Both the position numbers and the translations under genes were made by a program. Of a stretch of DNA of 37,283 nt, positions 7,627-15,737 are shown piece after piece (positions within the stretch are counted from its first letter, which is position 1; each line of letters opens with the position of its first letter). The notes under the pieces are model-generated. The model ran no database searches. It was not told where the DNA came from and saw only the letters and a program-made list of their open reading frames with translations. The DNA is from an uncultured Methylococcaceae bacterium (lineage in GTDB: Bacteria > Pseudomonadota > Gammaproteobacteria > Methylococcales > Methylomonadaceae): assembly GCA_913056195.1 (NCBI GenBank), contig CAJXMF010000029.1, forward strand, positions 1 through 37,283, written 5' to 3'.

Positions 7627-8739
7627 ATGATGAAAAACAGCAACAAAACAAGCGTTATCGTAATGGCGGGGCTTTTTATCATGGCGTTGTTTTTTGTACT
7701 TTGGTGGTTTACCCAGCGTCAAATGCCATTACCCGAAGGACTGGTGCAGGCCAATGGACGCATAGAAGGCGATCATTACACAGTCGCCAGTAAATGGTCC
7801 GGTCGCATTATTGCATTACTGGCTCGGGAAGGGGATCAGGTTCAGGCTGGCCAGCCATTGATTAAACTGGATGATGCGCAAATTCGGGCAAAACTGCAGC
7901 AGGCCAACGCTGCGGAAGAGGCCGAAAAAGCCCAATTAAAATTTGCGCAAACCAGGCTGCGTATCTTTATTAAAAATGTGGCCTTGCGGATTGAAACCGC
8001 CAAAGCGGGTATAACCCATGCCAGGGCGGCTGTCGCCTCAGCCAAAGCAACGGCATTGCAAAAACAACGTGATGCGCGCCGCTTTCGCGCCTTGTTAAAG
8101 GCACATAGCGTTGAAAAATATCAGAGTGAGCAGGCGAATCTGGCCTGGGAAGTGGCCCAGGCGAATTTGAAAACGGCCAAGGCGGCTTTAGTTCAGGCTG
8201 AAAAACAATTGGCCGAAGCACAACTGGGTCGGGAACAAATCAAAGCGCGACAAGATGAGGTCAACACCGTTGCCGCCCAGCTCAAACAGGCGCACGCTGC
8301 GGTGACAGAAGTCCAAAGCATGCTGGATGATTTGACGATCAAGGCGCCCGCCAGCGGCATGATTACCACCCGCATTGCCGATGTCGGTGAAGTGGTTTCG
8401 GCCGGCACGCCTTTATTTGATATTGTCGATCTGGATAAGCTGTATTTAAAGGTCTATGTTGCAGAAAACAAGATCGGCAAGATTCACTTGCATCTGCCCG
8501 CCAGAATTTATACCGATGCCTTTCCCGACCAGCCCTTAGCGGCCACCCTGCGCTATATCGCCTCACAGGCCGAATTCACGCCTAAAGAAGTGCAAACACC
8601 CGATGAGCGCGTCAAGCTGGTGTATGCCGTTAAACTGTATCTGGATGAAAACCCGGCGCATCGTTTTACGCCAGGACTTCCAGCTGATGCCATCATTCGC
8701 TGGCGCGAACAGACACCCTGGGCCAGGCCGCAATGGTAG
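7627..8739 (+). CDS. YbhG-like HlyD-family adaptor of an ABC exporter
   Basis: The protein is 370 aa. An N-terminal TM anchor (residues 9-27) is followed by EGLVQANGRIEGDHYTVASK, the first lipoyl half (GRIIALLAREGDQVQAGQPL), a very Ala/Gln/Lys-rich coiled-coil hairpin (about residues 85-225), and the second lipoyl half (IKAPASGMITTRIADVGEVV). This is the layout of YbhG/YhiI adaptors. It overlaps the ATPase gene by 7 bp. Two ATG codons in a row open the frame. The long hairpin fits docking to the TolC-like product encoded just upstream. Confidence 0.88.
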   Translation: MMKNSNKTSVIVMAGLFIMALFFVLWWFTQRQMPLPEGLVQANGRIEGDHYTVASKWSGRIIALLAREGDQVQAGQPLIKLDDAQIRAKLQQANAAEEAEKAQLKFAQTRLRIFIKNVALRIETAKAGITHARAAVASAKATALQKQRDARRFRALLKAHSVEKYQSEQANLAWEVAQANLKTAKAALVQAEKQLAEAQLGREQIKARQDEVNTVAAQLKQAHAAVTEVQSMLDDLTIKAPASGMITTRIADVGEVVSAGTPLFDIVDLDKLYLKVYVAENKIGKIHLHLPARIYTDAFPDQPLAATLRYIASQAEFTPKEVQTPDERVKLVYAVKLYLDENPAHRFTPGLPADAIIRWREQTPWARPQW

Positions 8740-10694
8740 CCGCCTCGGCAACTGAAATCATTGTTCGGGCTCAAGGCGTTGGTAAGCGCTATAAACAACA
8801 GGCTGCCGTTCAGAATTTTGATTTAACCGTCAAGCGCGGTGAAATTTATGGCTTGATCGGCCCGGATGGCGCGGGAAAAAGCAGTGTGATGAAGGCAATC
8901 GCCGGCGTGTTGGCGTTTGAGCAGGGCCAGTTGCAGGTATTTAATGTGAGTTTTGATTCAGAAGCGGCGGCGGAACAGGTGAAAGAACGCTTAGGATTTA
9001 TGCCGCAAGGCTTGGGTTTAAATTTGTATGCGGATTTATCTGTCGAGGAAAATATCGATTTTTTCGCCCAGCTTCGCCTGGTGACATCGGAACAGCTGGC
9101 CGAGCGTAAACAAAAACTGCTTAAAATGACCCGGCTGGAAAAATTTCGTGACCGGGCCATGAAAAACTTATCGGGCGGGATGAAGCAAAAGTTAGGACTG
9201 GTATGCACGCTGATTCATCAGCCGGAACTGGTCATTCTGGATGAGCCGACCACCGGCGTCGATCCGGTTTCGCGGCGGGATTTTTGGGCTATTCTCGCCG
9301 AACTGTTGCAAGAACATGGCATGACCGCATTGATTTCAACCGCGTATATGGATGAAGCCAGCCGTTTTCATCGTTTGTCGATGCTGCATGAAGGCCAGGT
9401 TCTGGCGTCTGGTGAGCCGGACGACATTCAGCGGCAGATTCCCGGCAGTGTGGTGGCGCTGGAAACTGACATGCTGACCGAGACAATCGGAAGTATCAAA
9501 AGTCATTTCGAACAAGTCGATGTGATGGGCAATACCGTCCGAGTATTCATCGACAGCGCATCGTTCGATGAGGCTGTCAATATTGTCAGGCAAGTTGCGT
9601 CAGACATCCCCATTAAATCTATCCTCGCCATAGAGCCCACTCTGGAAGACACCTTCATTGCACTGCTCAGACACAGAAAACAAGTCGAGCGAACCGCTCA
9701 TAGCCTCAATCCTGTCAACACGACCCATCCGCTTACCCTAGCTTCAGGCATTGCCATTACAGCGCGGGATCTATGTCGTGATTTTGGTGCCTTTCGGGCA
9801 GTCGATAAAATCAGCTTCAATGTAAAACAAGGCGAAATATTCGGCCTGTTAGGGGCCAATGGTGCCGGCAAAACCACGGTGATTAGAATGCTGACAGGTA
9901 TCCTGCCCCCTACGGCAGGCGACGGTGAAGTGGCGGGTGCCAATATGCGAGTTGCCGGGCAAACGATTAAAGAACGAATCGGTTATATGTCACAAGCGTT
10001 TTCCCTGTACCAGGATTTGACGGTAGAGGAAAATCTGCAACTTTACGCCAATATCTATGGCGTGACGCGAACAGCAATCAAGCCGCGTATCCTCGAATTG
10101 ATTGATTTAGCCGGGCTTAAAACGGTTTGCCATAGCCTGGTCACGGCGTTGCCGATGGGCATGCGGCAACGACTGGCATTAAGCTGTGCATTGGTACATC
10201 ATCCCCGGGTCTTGTTTCTGGATGAACCGACATCGGGCGTTGACCCCATTGGCAGACGGCAGTTTTGGGAAATTCTCGTGCATTTGGCCAAGGTTGATCG
10301 GGTCGCCATTCTGGTAACGACCCATTATATGAGCGAAGCCGAACATTGCAATCATCTGGCCTTGATGTACGCCGGCAAAATTATCGTCGACGATTCGCCG
10401 CAGAATATGAAGCAGGCGTTGGAAACAGAAGCCGGGAAGCTGTTGGACATTCGCGTTGACCGCCCCCTGGCCGCCTTGCAATCGCTACAGCAGGCCGGAT
10501 TTAAGGATGCTGCCTTGTTTGGCAATCATATTCATATACTGACACATGATACCGAGCAGATTATGCAGCAGTGGCGGCAACATTTGTCACAACAAGGTAT
10601 TGCATTGAGCGATTACAAGGTCTTGCAGCCGACACTGGAAGATGTGTTTGTGTATCGGATCCTGGCTCTGGAAACACAGGCGCAGAGCGAATGA
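8733..10694 (+). CDS. YbhF-like ABC transporter ATPase with two fused ATP-binding domains
   Basis: The protein is 653 aa. Domain 1 has Walker A GPDGAGKSS (residues 43-51), signature LSGGMKQ (about 146) and Walker B LVILDEPTTGVDP. Domain 2 has Walker A GANGAGKTT (about 374), a degenerate signature (LPMGMRQ in place of LSGGQ) and Walker B VLFLDEPTSGVDP. YbhF of E. coli has the same two-domain build and, from memory, a similarly altered second signature, so this is probably a family trait. A C-terminal extension after domain 2 resembles those of drug-exporting ABC ATPases. It powers the two ABC-2 permeases that follow; the stop overlaps the first permease start by 4 bp (ATGA). Confidence 0.92.
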   Translation: MVAASATEIIVRAQGVGKRYKQQAAVQNFDLTVKRGEIYGLIGPDGAGKSSVMKAIAGVLAFEQGQLQVFNVSFDSEAAAEQVKERLGFMPQGLGLNLYADLSVEENIDFFAQLRLVTSEQLAERKQKLLKMTRLEKFRDRAMKNLSGGMKQKLGLVCTLIHQPELVILDEPTTGVDPVSRRDFWAILAELLQEHGMTALISTAYMDEASRFHRLSMLHEGQVLASGEPDDIQRQIPGSVVALETDMLTETIGSIKSHFEQVDVMGNTVRVFIDSASFDEAVNIVRQVASDIPIKSILAIEPTLEDTFIALLRHRKQVERTAHSLNPVNTTHPLTLASGIAITARDLCRDFGAFRAVDKISFNVKQGEIFGLLGANGAGKTTVIRMLTGILPPTAGDGEVAGANMRVAGQTIKERIGYMSQAFSLYQDLTVEENLQLYANIYGVTRTAIKPRILELIDLAGLKTVCHSLVTALPMGMRQRLALSCALVHHPRVLFLDEPTSGVDPIGRRQFWEILVHLAKVDRVAILVTTHYMSEAEHCNHLALMYAGKIIVDDSPQNMKQALETEAGKLLDIRVDRPLAALQSLQQAGFKDAALFGNHIHILTHDTEQIMQQWRQHLSQQGIALSDYKVLQPTLEDVFVYRILALETQAQSE

Positions 10695-11845
10695 ACAAAA
10701 AACGAATCTGGGCGGTTGCCTATAAGGAATGGCAGGAAATATTACGGGATCACTTGTTTTTCAGCATGGCGTTTTTATTGCCGGTATTGATGTTGATTGT
10801 ATTGGGCTGGGGCATTTCGTTTGATGTGAAAAATATTCCGTTTGCGGTATTGGATCAGGATAAAAGCCGCTTAAGCCGCGATTTACTGCATCGATTCATT
10901 GATTCGCGCTATTTTTCCTACCGCGGCGATGTTCAGAAAGCCGCGCAACTCGATACCTTATTAGCGCATAGTGATATTCGTTTCGCCTTGGTTATTCCCG
11001 CTAAATTCCAGGAAAAATTGTTGGCCGGCCAGACGGCTGCGGTGCAAAGTATTATCGATGGTGTTTTCCCCTACCGGGCCCAGGTTTCAAAAGGCTATGT
11101 ATCGGCCATCATTAACAATTTTAACGCGCATTCACTGGCCGATTTTATCGCTCGCACAAAAGGTATCTCCCAGGAGCAGGCGCTGACCCTGGTCAACCCG
11201 GTACACCTGCATCCGCGATATTTATTTAATCAACCTTTGCGTAGCAGCTGGTCGATGGCCTCGGGCCTGATGATGATGGTGTTGATGGTTGCACCGCCGA
11301 TGCTGACGGTTTTAGGTGTTGTCAGGGAAAAAGAAAATGGCTCAATCTATAATATCTATGCCTCCACCATCAGCCGGGGCGAATTTATCCTCGGTAAATT
11401 ACTGCCTTATTTCTTGATTTCATGTACCAATATTCTGATTCTGTGGAGCATTGTTATTGTCATGTTTGATGTGCCGTTTAAAGGCAATCCCCTGTTTTAT
11501 TTTGCCGTGTCGGCCTTGTATGTGATGTGTACCACGGGCATTGGTTTGTTGATTTCATTTCTGGTCAACACACAGGTGGCTGCCGTCATGTTAACCATGG
11601 TGATTACCTTTGTACCGGCCATGCTTTATTCTGGCCTGATGATGCCGTTGGCTTCACTCAGTGACAGCGCCCAACTCGAGGCCCATGCCTTTCCTGCCAT
11701 GTATTATTTGCGGCTGACCTGGGGCAGTTTTTTAAAAGGCCTGGGCTGGGATGCGCTATGGGGAAATGTGATTGCCTTGCTGCTCTATGTCGGACTGCTG
11801 TGGATCATCGCCTATCTTAATTTTCATAAACGACCCCGGCAATGA
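10691..11845 (+). CDS. ABC-2 type permease, YbhS-like
   Basis: The protein is 384 aa from the ATG at 10691, which overlaps the ATPase stop. It has one TM near the N-terminus (residues 22-42), a large periplasmic domain (FAVLDQDKSRLSRDLL and following), then five TM segments in the C-terminal half, as in the ABC2_membrane_3 family. The motif VVREKENGSIYNIYASTISR after the second TM is the usual coupling region. It pairs with the next gene as a heterodimeric permease. Confidence 0.9.
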   Translation: MNKKRIWAVAYKEWQEILRDHLFFSMAFLLPVLMLIVLGWGISFDVKNIPFAVLDQDKSRLSRDLLHRFIDSRYFSYRGDVQKAAQLDTLLAHSDIRFALVIPAKFQEKLLAGQTAAVQSIIDGVFPYRAQVSKGYVSAIINNFNAHSLADFIARTKGISQEQALTLVNPVHLHPRYLFNQPLRSSWSMASGLMMMVLMVAPPMLTVLGVVREKENGSIYNIYASTISRGEFILGKLLPYFLISCTNILILWSIVIVMFDVPFKGNPLFYFAVSALYVMCTTGIGLLISFLVNTQVAAVMLTMVITFVPAMLYSGLMMPLASLSDSAQLEAHAFPAMYYLRLTWGSFLKGLGWDALWGNVIALLLYVGLLWIIAYLNFHKRPRQ

Positions 11846-12990
11846 GCATGCAAGGAATGGCACTATGGTGGCAGCGAATGGCCGTCATGATCGTCAAGGA
11901 ATTAAAACAGTTGTATCGCGACCCGGTATTGTTAGTCATTATTGCCTATTTTTTTACCGCCGACGTTTATTTGGCAGGTAGTGGCGCCAAAATAACACTC
12001 TATAACGCGACGCTTGTCGTGATTGATCATGACCACAGTGCGGCTTCACGAGAATTGATGTACGCGTTTCGGCCGCCTTATATTGATTTCCAGGGAGAGC
12101 TGGCTGACGCTAAAAGCGCTGAAAAACTGCTGAACAATGGTGAGGTTCTGGCGATACTCGATATTCCCAACCATTTTCAACATGATTTATTGCAGGGAAA
12201 ACCGGTCGCATTACAATTACGGCTCGATGCCAGCAATATGTCGCTGGCTACCTTGATGAGTGCTTATAGCGCTGAACTGGTCGGCCGCTTTGGGCAAAAT
12301 TACAGTATACAACGTTCAGGCTTGAGCACCGAACAGAGGCAGGCTGTTCCAATAATCGACGATCGCCACCGGGTTCTTTATAACCCCAACCAAACCGACA
12401 GCTGGTTCATGTCCATTTCAGAATTACTGACCGTCATCACCATGTTATCGATGATGTTGCCGGCCGCCGCGGCAGTGCGGGAAAAGGAACGCGGTACCAT
12501 TGAACAGCTGATGGTCTCGCCACTAACACCGATACAAATATTATTACCCAAGGTATTGGCGATGGGGCTGGTAATTTTATGCGCGGTTGCCGTGTGCTTG
12601 TATGGCATCATCCAACCGGCATTTCATGTCCCGATTCAGGGCAGTGCCGGCCTGTTTTTTGCCGTCACCGCCTTGTATGTCTTCGCCACATCCGGTATCG
12701 GCCTTTTTATCGCCTCAATCAGTCGTAATCTCGGACAAGTATCCATGCTGGTTCTGTTGTTCATGATGCCGATCATATTATTGTCCGGCGCATGGACACC
12801 GCCAGAAGCCATGCCGACCGCGCTGCGATACGCCATGTATATTTCACCGTTGTCCTACTTTATCGAAATGGGCTACGATATTTTACTCAAGGGCGCAGGC
12901 ATTGAAATATTGTGGGATTCGTTATTAGGTCTAACGGTGTTAGGCAGCGTCATCTTCAGTCTTGGAATTTGGCGGTTTCGGATGCAGTAA
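11842..12990 (+). CDS. ABC-2 type permease, YbhR-like
   Basis: The protein is 382 aa and starts within the stop of the first permease (ATGA). The layout mirrors its neighbour: an N-terminal TM with KELKQLYRDPVLLVII, a periplasmic domain (VVIDHDHSAASREL), then a cluster of TM segments with the coupling motif AVREKERGTIEQLMVSPLTP. Alternative ATGs at 11848 and 11857 are possible, but the overlap suits coupled translation. It is the last gene of the run; the gap that follows contains a transposon-like element rather than a clear terminator. Confidence 0.9.
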   Translation: MSMQGMALWWQRMAVMIVKELKQLYRDPVLLVIIAYFFTADVYLAGSGAKITLYNATLVVIDHDHSAASRELMYAFRPPYIDFQGELADAKSAEKLLNNGEVLAILDIPNHFQHDLLQGKPVALQLRLDASNMSLATLMSAYSAELVGRFGQNYSIQRSGLSTEQRQAVPIIDDRHRVLYNPNQTDSWFMSISELLTVITMLSMMLPAAAAVREKERGTIEQLMVSPLTPIQILLPKVLAMGLVILCAVAVCLYGIIQPAFHVPIQGSAGLFFAVTALYVFATSGIGLFIASISRNLGQVSMLVLLFMMPIILLSGAWTPPEAMPTALRYAMYISPLSYFIEMGYDILLKGAGIEILWDSLLGLTVLGSVIFSLGIWRFRMQ

Positions 12991-13103
12991 GGATGGCTTT
13001 TATGGCGATAATAGTGGGTTAAAAACAAATAACATGGCATGTTGAATCATAATATCATTGAATCCCTTATTTCTAACTACGCTATACTTTTGATTTTTAA
13101 TAA

Positions 13104-13273
13104 AAAATTAAGTAACTACTCAGCGAGTTTGGGGCTGAAGGCATAGGCTATTGATTTATAAGGACGCGTAAATACGTCCCTGTAAGCTCTGCTGCAACGT
13201 CCTGTTGCAGAAGCCTGATAAATCAACAGCCTATGCCCACAGAAGAATTTACGCTGAGTAGTTACAAAATTAA
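13104..13273. mobile_element. Miniature inverted-repeat element with IS66-type ends
   Basis: A 154-bp element (13112-13265) has perfect 14-bp terminal inverted repeats: GTAACTACTCAGCG at the left and CGCTGAGTAGTTAC at the right. Directly outside both ends is the same 8-bp sequence AAAATTAA (13104-13111 and 13266-13273), a target-site duplication. Ends beginning GTAA and 8-bp duplications are hallmarks of the IS66 family. Inside are three nested or side-by-side stems: a 20-bp arm (13140-13159 with 13218-13237, one mismatch), GGACG/CGTCC (13162-13166 and 13175-13179) and CTGCAAC/GTTGCAG (13192-13198 and 13204-13210). It has no coding capacity. It fills most of the 372-bp gap 12991-13362; an AT-rich stretch remains on each side. 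Confidence 0.82.
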
Positions 13274-13362
13274 ATTAATTGATTTTTTTGTCAACCCATT
13301 CCCCACTTCTGCGTTATATATAGTGCAACACGAAAAATTTTTATAACGTCAGGAGTTTCACA

Positions 13363-13686
13363 ATGAAAAAATCTATATTTTTCTTAGCATTGCTTGGCCT
13401 TTCATCTATTACTTCCATGAGCTATGCAGATGACAGTACTTATGATAGAGGCGATCGTATTGAGCATAAATTTGATGCCCGCGGAGATCAGATTAATCGT
13501 CGACTGGATAGAAAAGGCGAACGTTTCGAGCGCCGTTTTGATAAACGAGCCAGACAGGCACACGAAGCAGGTCATGACAAACTGGCAAGACGTTTACATC
13601 AAAAAGGAGAACGAATCGAACGGCATTTGGACAGGAAAGGTTATCAAATTCATCATAAATTAGATAATCGGCATCGTCGCTTTTAA
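13363..13686 (+). CDS. Small secreted charged-repeat protein
   Basis: The protein is 107 aa. AGGAG lies 10 bp before the ATG. A signal peptide (MKKSIFFLALLGLSSITSMS, cut after YA) leads into a mature part of ~85 aa built from degenerate repeats of the type RGD-I-LDRKGERFERR, rich in Arg, Lys, Asp, Glu and His and without Cys. It is likely helical and periplasmic. No known domain is recognised. It stands 35 bp upstream of a sigma factor gene on the same strand, and its charged repeats echo the DUF3106 protein three genes downstream, so a shared envelope role is plausible but unproven. Confidence 0.75.
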   Translation: MKKSIFFLALLGLSSITSMSYADDSTYDRGDRIEHKFDARGDQINRRLDRKGERFERRFDKRARQAHEAGHDKLARRLHQKGERIERHLDRKGYQIHHKLDNRHRRF

Positions 13687-13721
13687 AATAAGATTTCATA
13701 CATTGGATCAAACACTATCTT

Positions 13722-14252
13722 ATGAATGATGAACTTGATCAGTTCTTCAGCAACAATGAGCGCCGTGCTTATCGCATGGCGCAACTTGCTACAAATAATA
13801 GTGATGATGCGATTGATATTGTTCAGGAAGCGATGATCAGTCTGGTAAAAAATTACCGAAATCGTCCTCAGCATGAATGGCCGGCGTTGTTTCACCGAAT
13901 TCTACAGCGCCACATTACTAACTGGTATCGTCGTCAGAAAATTCACAAAACATTCTTCCACTGGTTTAATTCACATTATAACGAAGAAGAAAGTGACGTG
14001 ATTGGTCATTACGCCGATCCTGTTAACCGTTCTCCGGATCACATCGTCAGCACAAACCAATCACTTGAACAGTTACAACTAATATTATTTGATTTACCCA
14101 TGCGACAACGTCAGGTTTTTCTGCTTCGATGTCTGGAGGGATTGGACACGAAACAAACAGCCAAGGCAATGGCTTGCAGTGAAGGCATTGTTAAAACGCA
14201 CTACCACCGTTCCTTACAATTTATTCGCAGTAAGATGGAGGATCAGGAATGA
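13722..14252 (+). CDS. ECF-type RNA polymerase sigma factor
   Basis: The protein is 176 aa. Region 2 is seen in the first ~75 residues (DDAIDIVQEAMISLVKNY, then HRILQRHITNWYRRQ). Region 4 lies at about residues 115-170 (LPMRQRQVFLLRCLEGLDTK, then QTAKAMACSEGIVKTHYHRS). Between them is a ~35-residue linker with several His and Asp. It should direct RNA polymerase to a small regulon that probably includes its own operon. Downstream genes encode a DUF3619 membrane protein and a DUF3106 secreted protein, a trio often found together in proteobacteria. It overlaps the DUF3619 gene by 4 bp (ATGA). Confidence 0.9.
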   Translation: MNDELDQFFSNNERRAYRMAQLATNNSDDAIDIVQEAMISLVKNYRNRPQHEWPALFHRILQRHITNWYRRQKIHKTFFHWFNSHYNEEESDVIGHYADPVNRSPDHIVSTNQSLEQLQLILFDLPMRQRQVFLLRCLEGLDTKQTAKAMACSEGIVKTHYHRSLQFIRSKMEDQE

Positions 14253-14590
14253 AGCCTGTAGATGACAAATTCGAACAAAAGATTCAACAAATACTAAAAG
14301 ACAGTATTGATAATATTGATGCAGAAACACAGTCACAACTGACTCAGGCACGCCACCATGCGATAAGTCTCAGCGAAAAAAAATATTTCAACCCGGTTGG
14401 TTTATGGGTGCGTGGTGTCGCCATCACTTTCATGCTGTTATTTGTTTTGATAGCACTCAAACATCCATCGCCAGATACCCGTGCTGTTTTAACACCTGAC
14501 TGGATTGCCACTTCTGAAACAGATGATTTAGAAATGTATCAGGATCTCGAGTTTTATGAATGGCTGGAAACGGTCAATATCAACGGTTAA
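14249..14590 (+). CDS. DUF3619-family membrane protein, possible anti-sigma factor
   Basis: The protein is 113 aa. A cytoplasmic N-terminal helical part (DDKFEQKIQQILKDSIDNI and following) of ~50 residues is followed by one TM helix (about residues 53-72, VRGVAITFMLLFVLIAL) and a short acidic periplasmic tail ending in LEFYEWLETV. This topology and its coupling to the sigma gene fit a membrane-held regulator, but there is no zinc-binding HXXXCXXC motif and no Cys at all, so the anti-sigma role is an inference. The family name is from recall of the N-terminal pattern and the gene order. Confidence 0.75.
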   Translation: MKPVDDKFEQKIQQILKDSIDNIDAETQSQLTQARHHAISLSEKKYFNPVGLWVRGVAITFMLLFVLIALKHPSPDTRAVLTPDWIATSETDDLEMYQDLEFYEWLETVNING

Positions 14591-14603
14591 TTATGGGCTT
14601 TTA

Positions 14604-15188
14604 ATGACAATGAAAAATTTTCATCCATTTAATTTATTTTTCCTGTTCGCCACGTGTTTGATAGCAACATCAGTGATGGCCGAAGAATATTCTTATTCCC
14701 CTGTACAGCGAGAGCATTATTCATTTAACAACTTACAACATCGTGATTTTAGTCGACAGCGCCGTGAGAAATTCAAAAACATGACAGCAGAACAACGGCA
14801 GCACTTTCAAGAACGGAGAGAATTGTTTAAAAATATGTTACCAGATGAACGCAAAAAGTTACGTAAAAAATGGCAGCATTTATCTCCGGATGACCGCCAG
14901 AAATTACGCCATAAATGGCAGCATATGTCGCCAGAAAAAAGACATCAATTAAAAGAACGATGGCAAATAATGTTGCCGAAACAACGGATGAAAATTCTGG
15001 AGCGACGTAAACGGTTTCAAAAACTGTCACCGAAACAACAACAGCGATTACGTGAAACGTTTAAGAGGTTCAAACAGATGCCGCCAGAAAAACGTAGAAA
15101 ATTACGTGAAAAATGGAAAAATATGCCGCCTGAAGAACGTAAGGCTTTTTTACAAAGAAAATGGAATGAATCGCATAACAAACATTAA
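14604..15188 (+). CDS. DUF3106 secreted repeat protein
   Basis: The protein is 194 aa from the ATG at 14604 (another at 14610; an upstream in-frame ATG at 14556 lies inside the previous gene). It has a signal peptide ending at SVMAEE. The mature part is a chain of ~16-18 residue repeats of the pattern (L/M)(S/P)P-(E/D)-(E/D/K)R-(Q/R)KLR-KW, for example LSPDDRQKLRHKWQHMSPEK. About nine copies can be counted. It is extremely basic, with no Cys. The alpha-helical repeats recall periplasmic Spy/CpxP-like LTxxQ proteins, though homology is not claimed. It is likely the envelope effector of the sigma-DUF3619 pair. Confidence 0.82.
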   Translation: MTMKNFHPFNLFFLFATCLIATSVMAEEYSYSPVQREHYSFNNLQHRDFSRQRREKFKNMTAEQRQHFQERRELFKNMLPDERKKLRKKWQHLSPDDRQKLRHKWQHMSPEKRHQLKERWQIMLPKQRMKILERRKRFQKLSPKQQQRLRETFKRFKQMPPEKRRKLREKWKNMPPEERKAFLQRKWNESHNKH

Positions 15189-15196
15189 ACCTGAAT

Positions 15197-15214
15197 GGCT
15201 TTGTTGCATAAACC
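15197..15214 (+). repeat. Possible lone IS5/IS903-type terminal repeat
   Basis: GGCTTTGTTGCATAAACC just after the DUF3106 stop closely resembles the terminal inverted repeat of IS903-group IS5 elements (GGCTTTGTTGAATAAA in IS903, from memory). The matching opposite end is not seen and no transposase frame follows, so at most a solo end remains. Confidence 0.35.
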
Positions 15215-15314
15215 GAAATCCAGACTCACCTCCCATCCTGTTGTACCGTATAAAGTAGGTGAACATGATTTATCAGCAATTCAAAAATAAAGAAGACTCG
15301 TTTTGGCGCCGTGG

Positions 15315-15737
15315 TCAAAAAATAGCTTTATCAGGTTCGGCGCGTTCATTCGAATGGGCTGCTTTTACTGTTTCCATTGTTTCATGGATCACGTCACGTA
15401 ATACCGGCAAATGCGAGTGTTTGACATCTCTTACGGCACTAAGCAAGGTGATCGGCATGTTTGGTAAAGATCGACATAATGTTAAGATTTCGGAACTTTT
15501 GTCAGCAAGTTCGTTCCTGTAACGCGCGCAAAATGTTTCATAGTCTATTTCACCCTGATGCCATTGTTTGCGTAGGGTCATTGATGGGCATAAATCCTTT
15601 ATCCACTGATCATAGGCTAAGTTTACTTTGCTGATACCTCGAGGCCATAATTGATCTGCCAGTATGCGTGTCCCGTCATCGTCGGCAACAGCGTCATAAA
15701 CCCTTTTCAGTTTGATGTTTTGATAATCTCTGACCAT
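15315..15737 (-). CDS. DUF488-family protein
   Basis: The protein is 140 aa. Family marks are the N-terminal IKLKRVYDAVADDDGTRILA, then DQLWPRGISKV, a region with CPSMTLRKQWHQGEIDYETF, and near the C-terminus LLSAVRDVKHSHLPVL. DUF488 proteins are small cytoplasmic proteins of unknown function, often next to stress genes. The start has an excellent ribosome binding site (GGAGG, 7 bp before the ATG). It overlaps the 3' end of the symporter gene by 44 bp on the same strand, so the two are cotranscribed. Confidence 0.85.
   Translation of the reverse strand: MVRDYQNIKLKRVYDAVADDDGTRILADQLWPRGISKVNLAYDQWIKDLCPSMTLRKQWHQGEIDYETFCARYRNELADKSSEILTLCRSLPNMPITLLSAVRDVKHSHLPVLRDVIHETMETVKAAHSNERAEPDKAIF

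Noticed and set aside
15259-15522. 87-codon plus-strand frame near the DUF488 gene
   Set aside because: It is largely antisense to the DUF488 coding region, which has a good ribosome site and family motifs.
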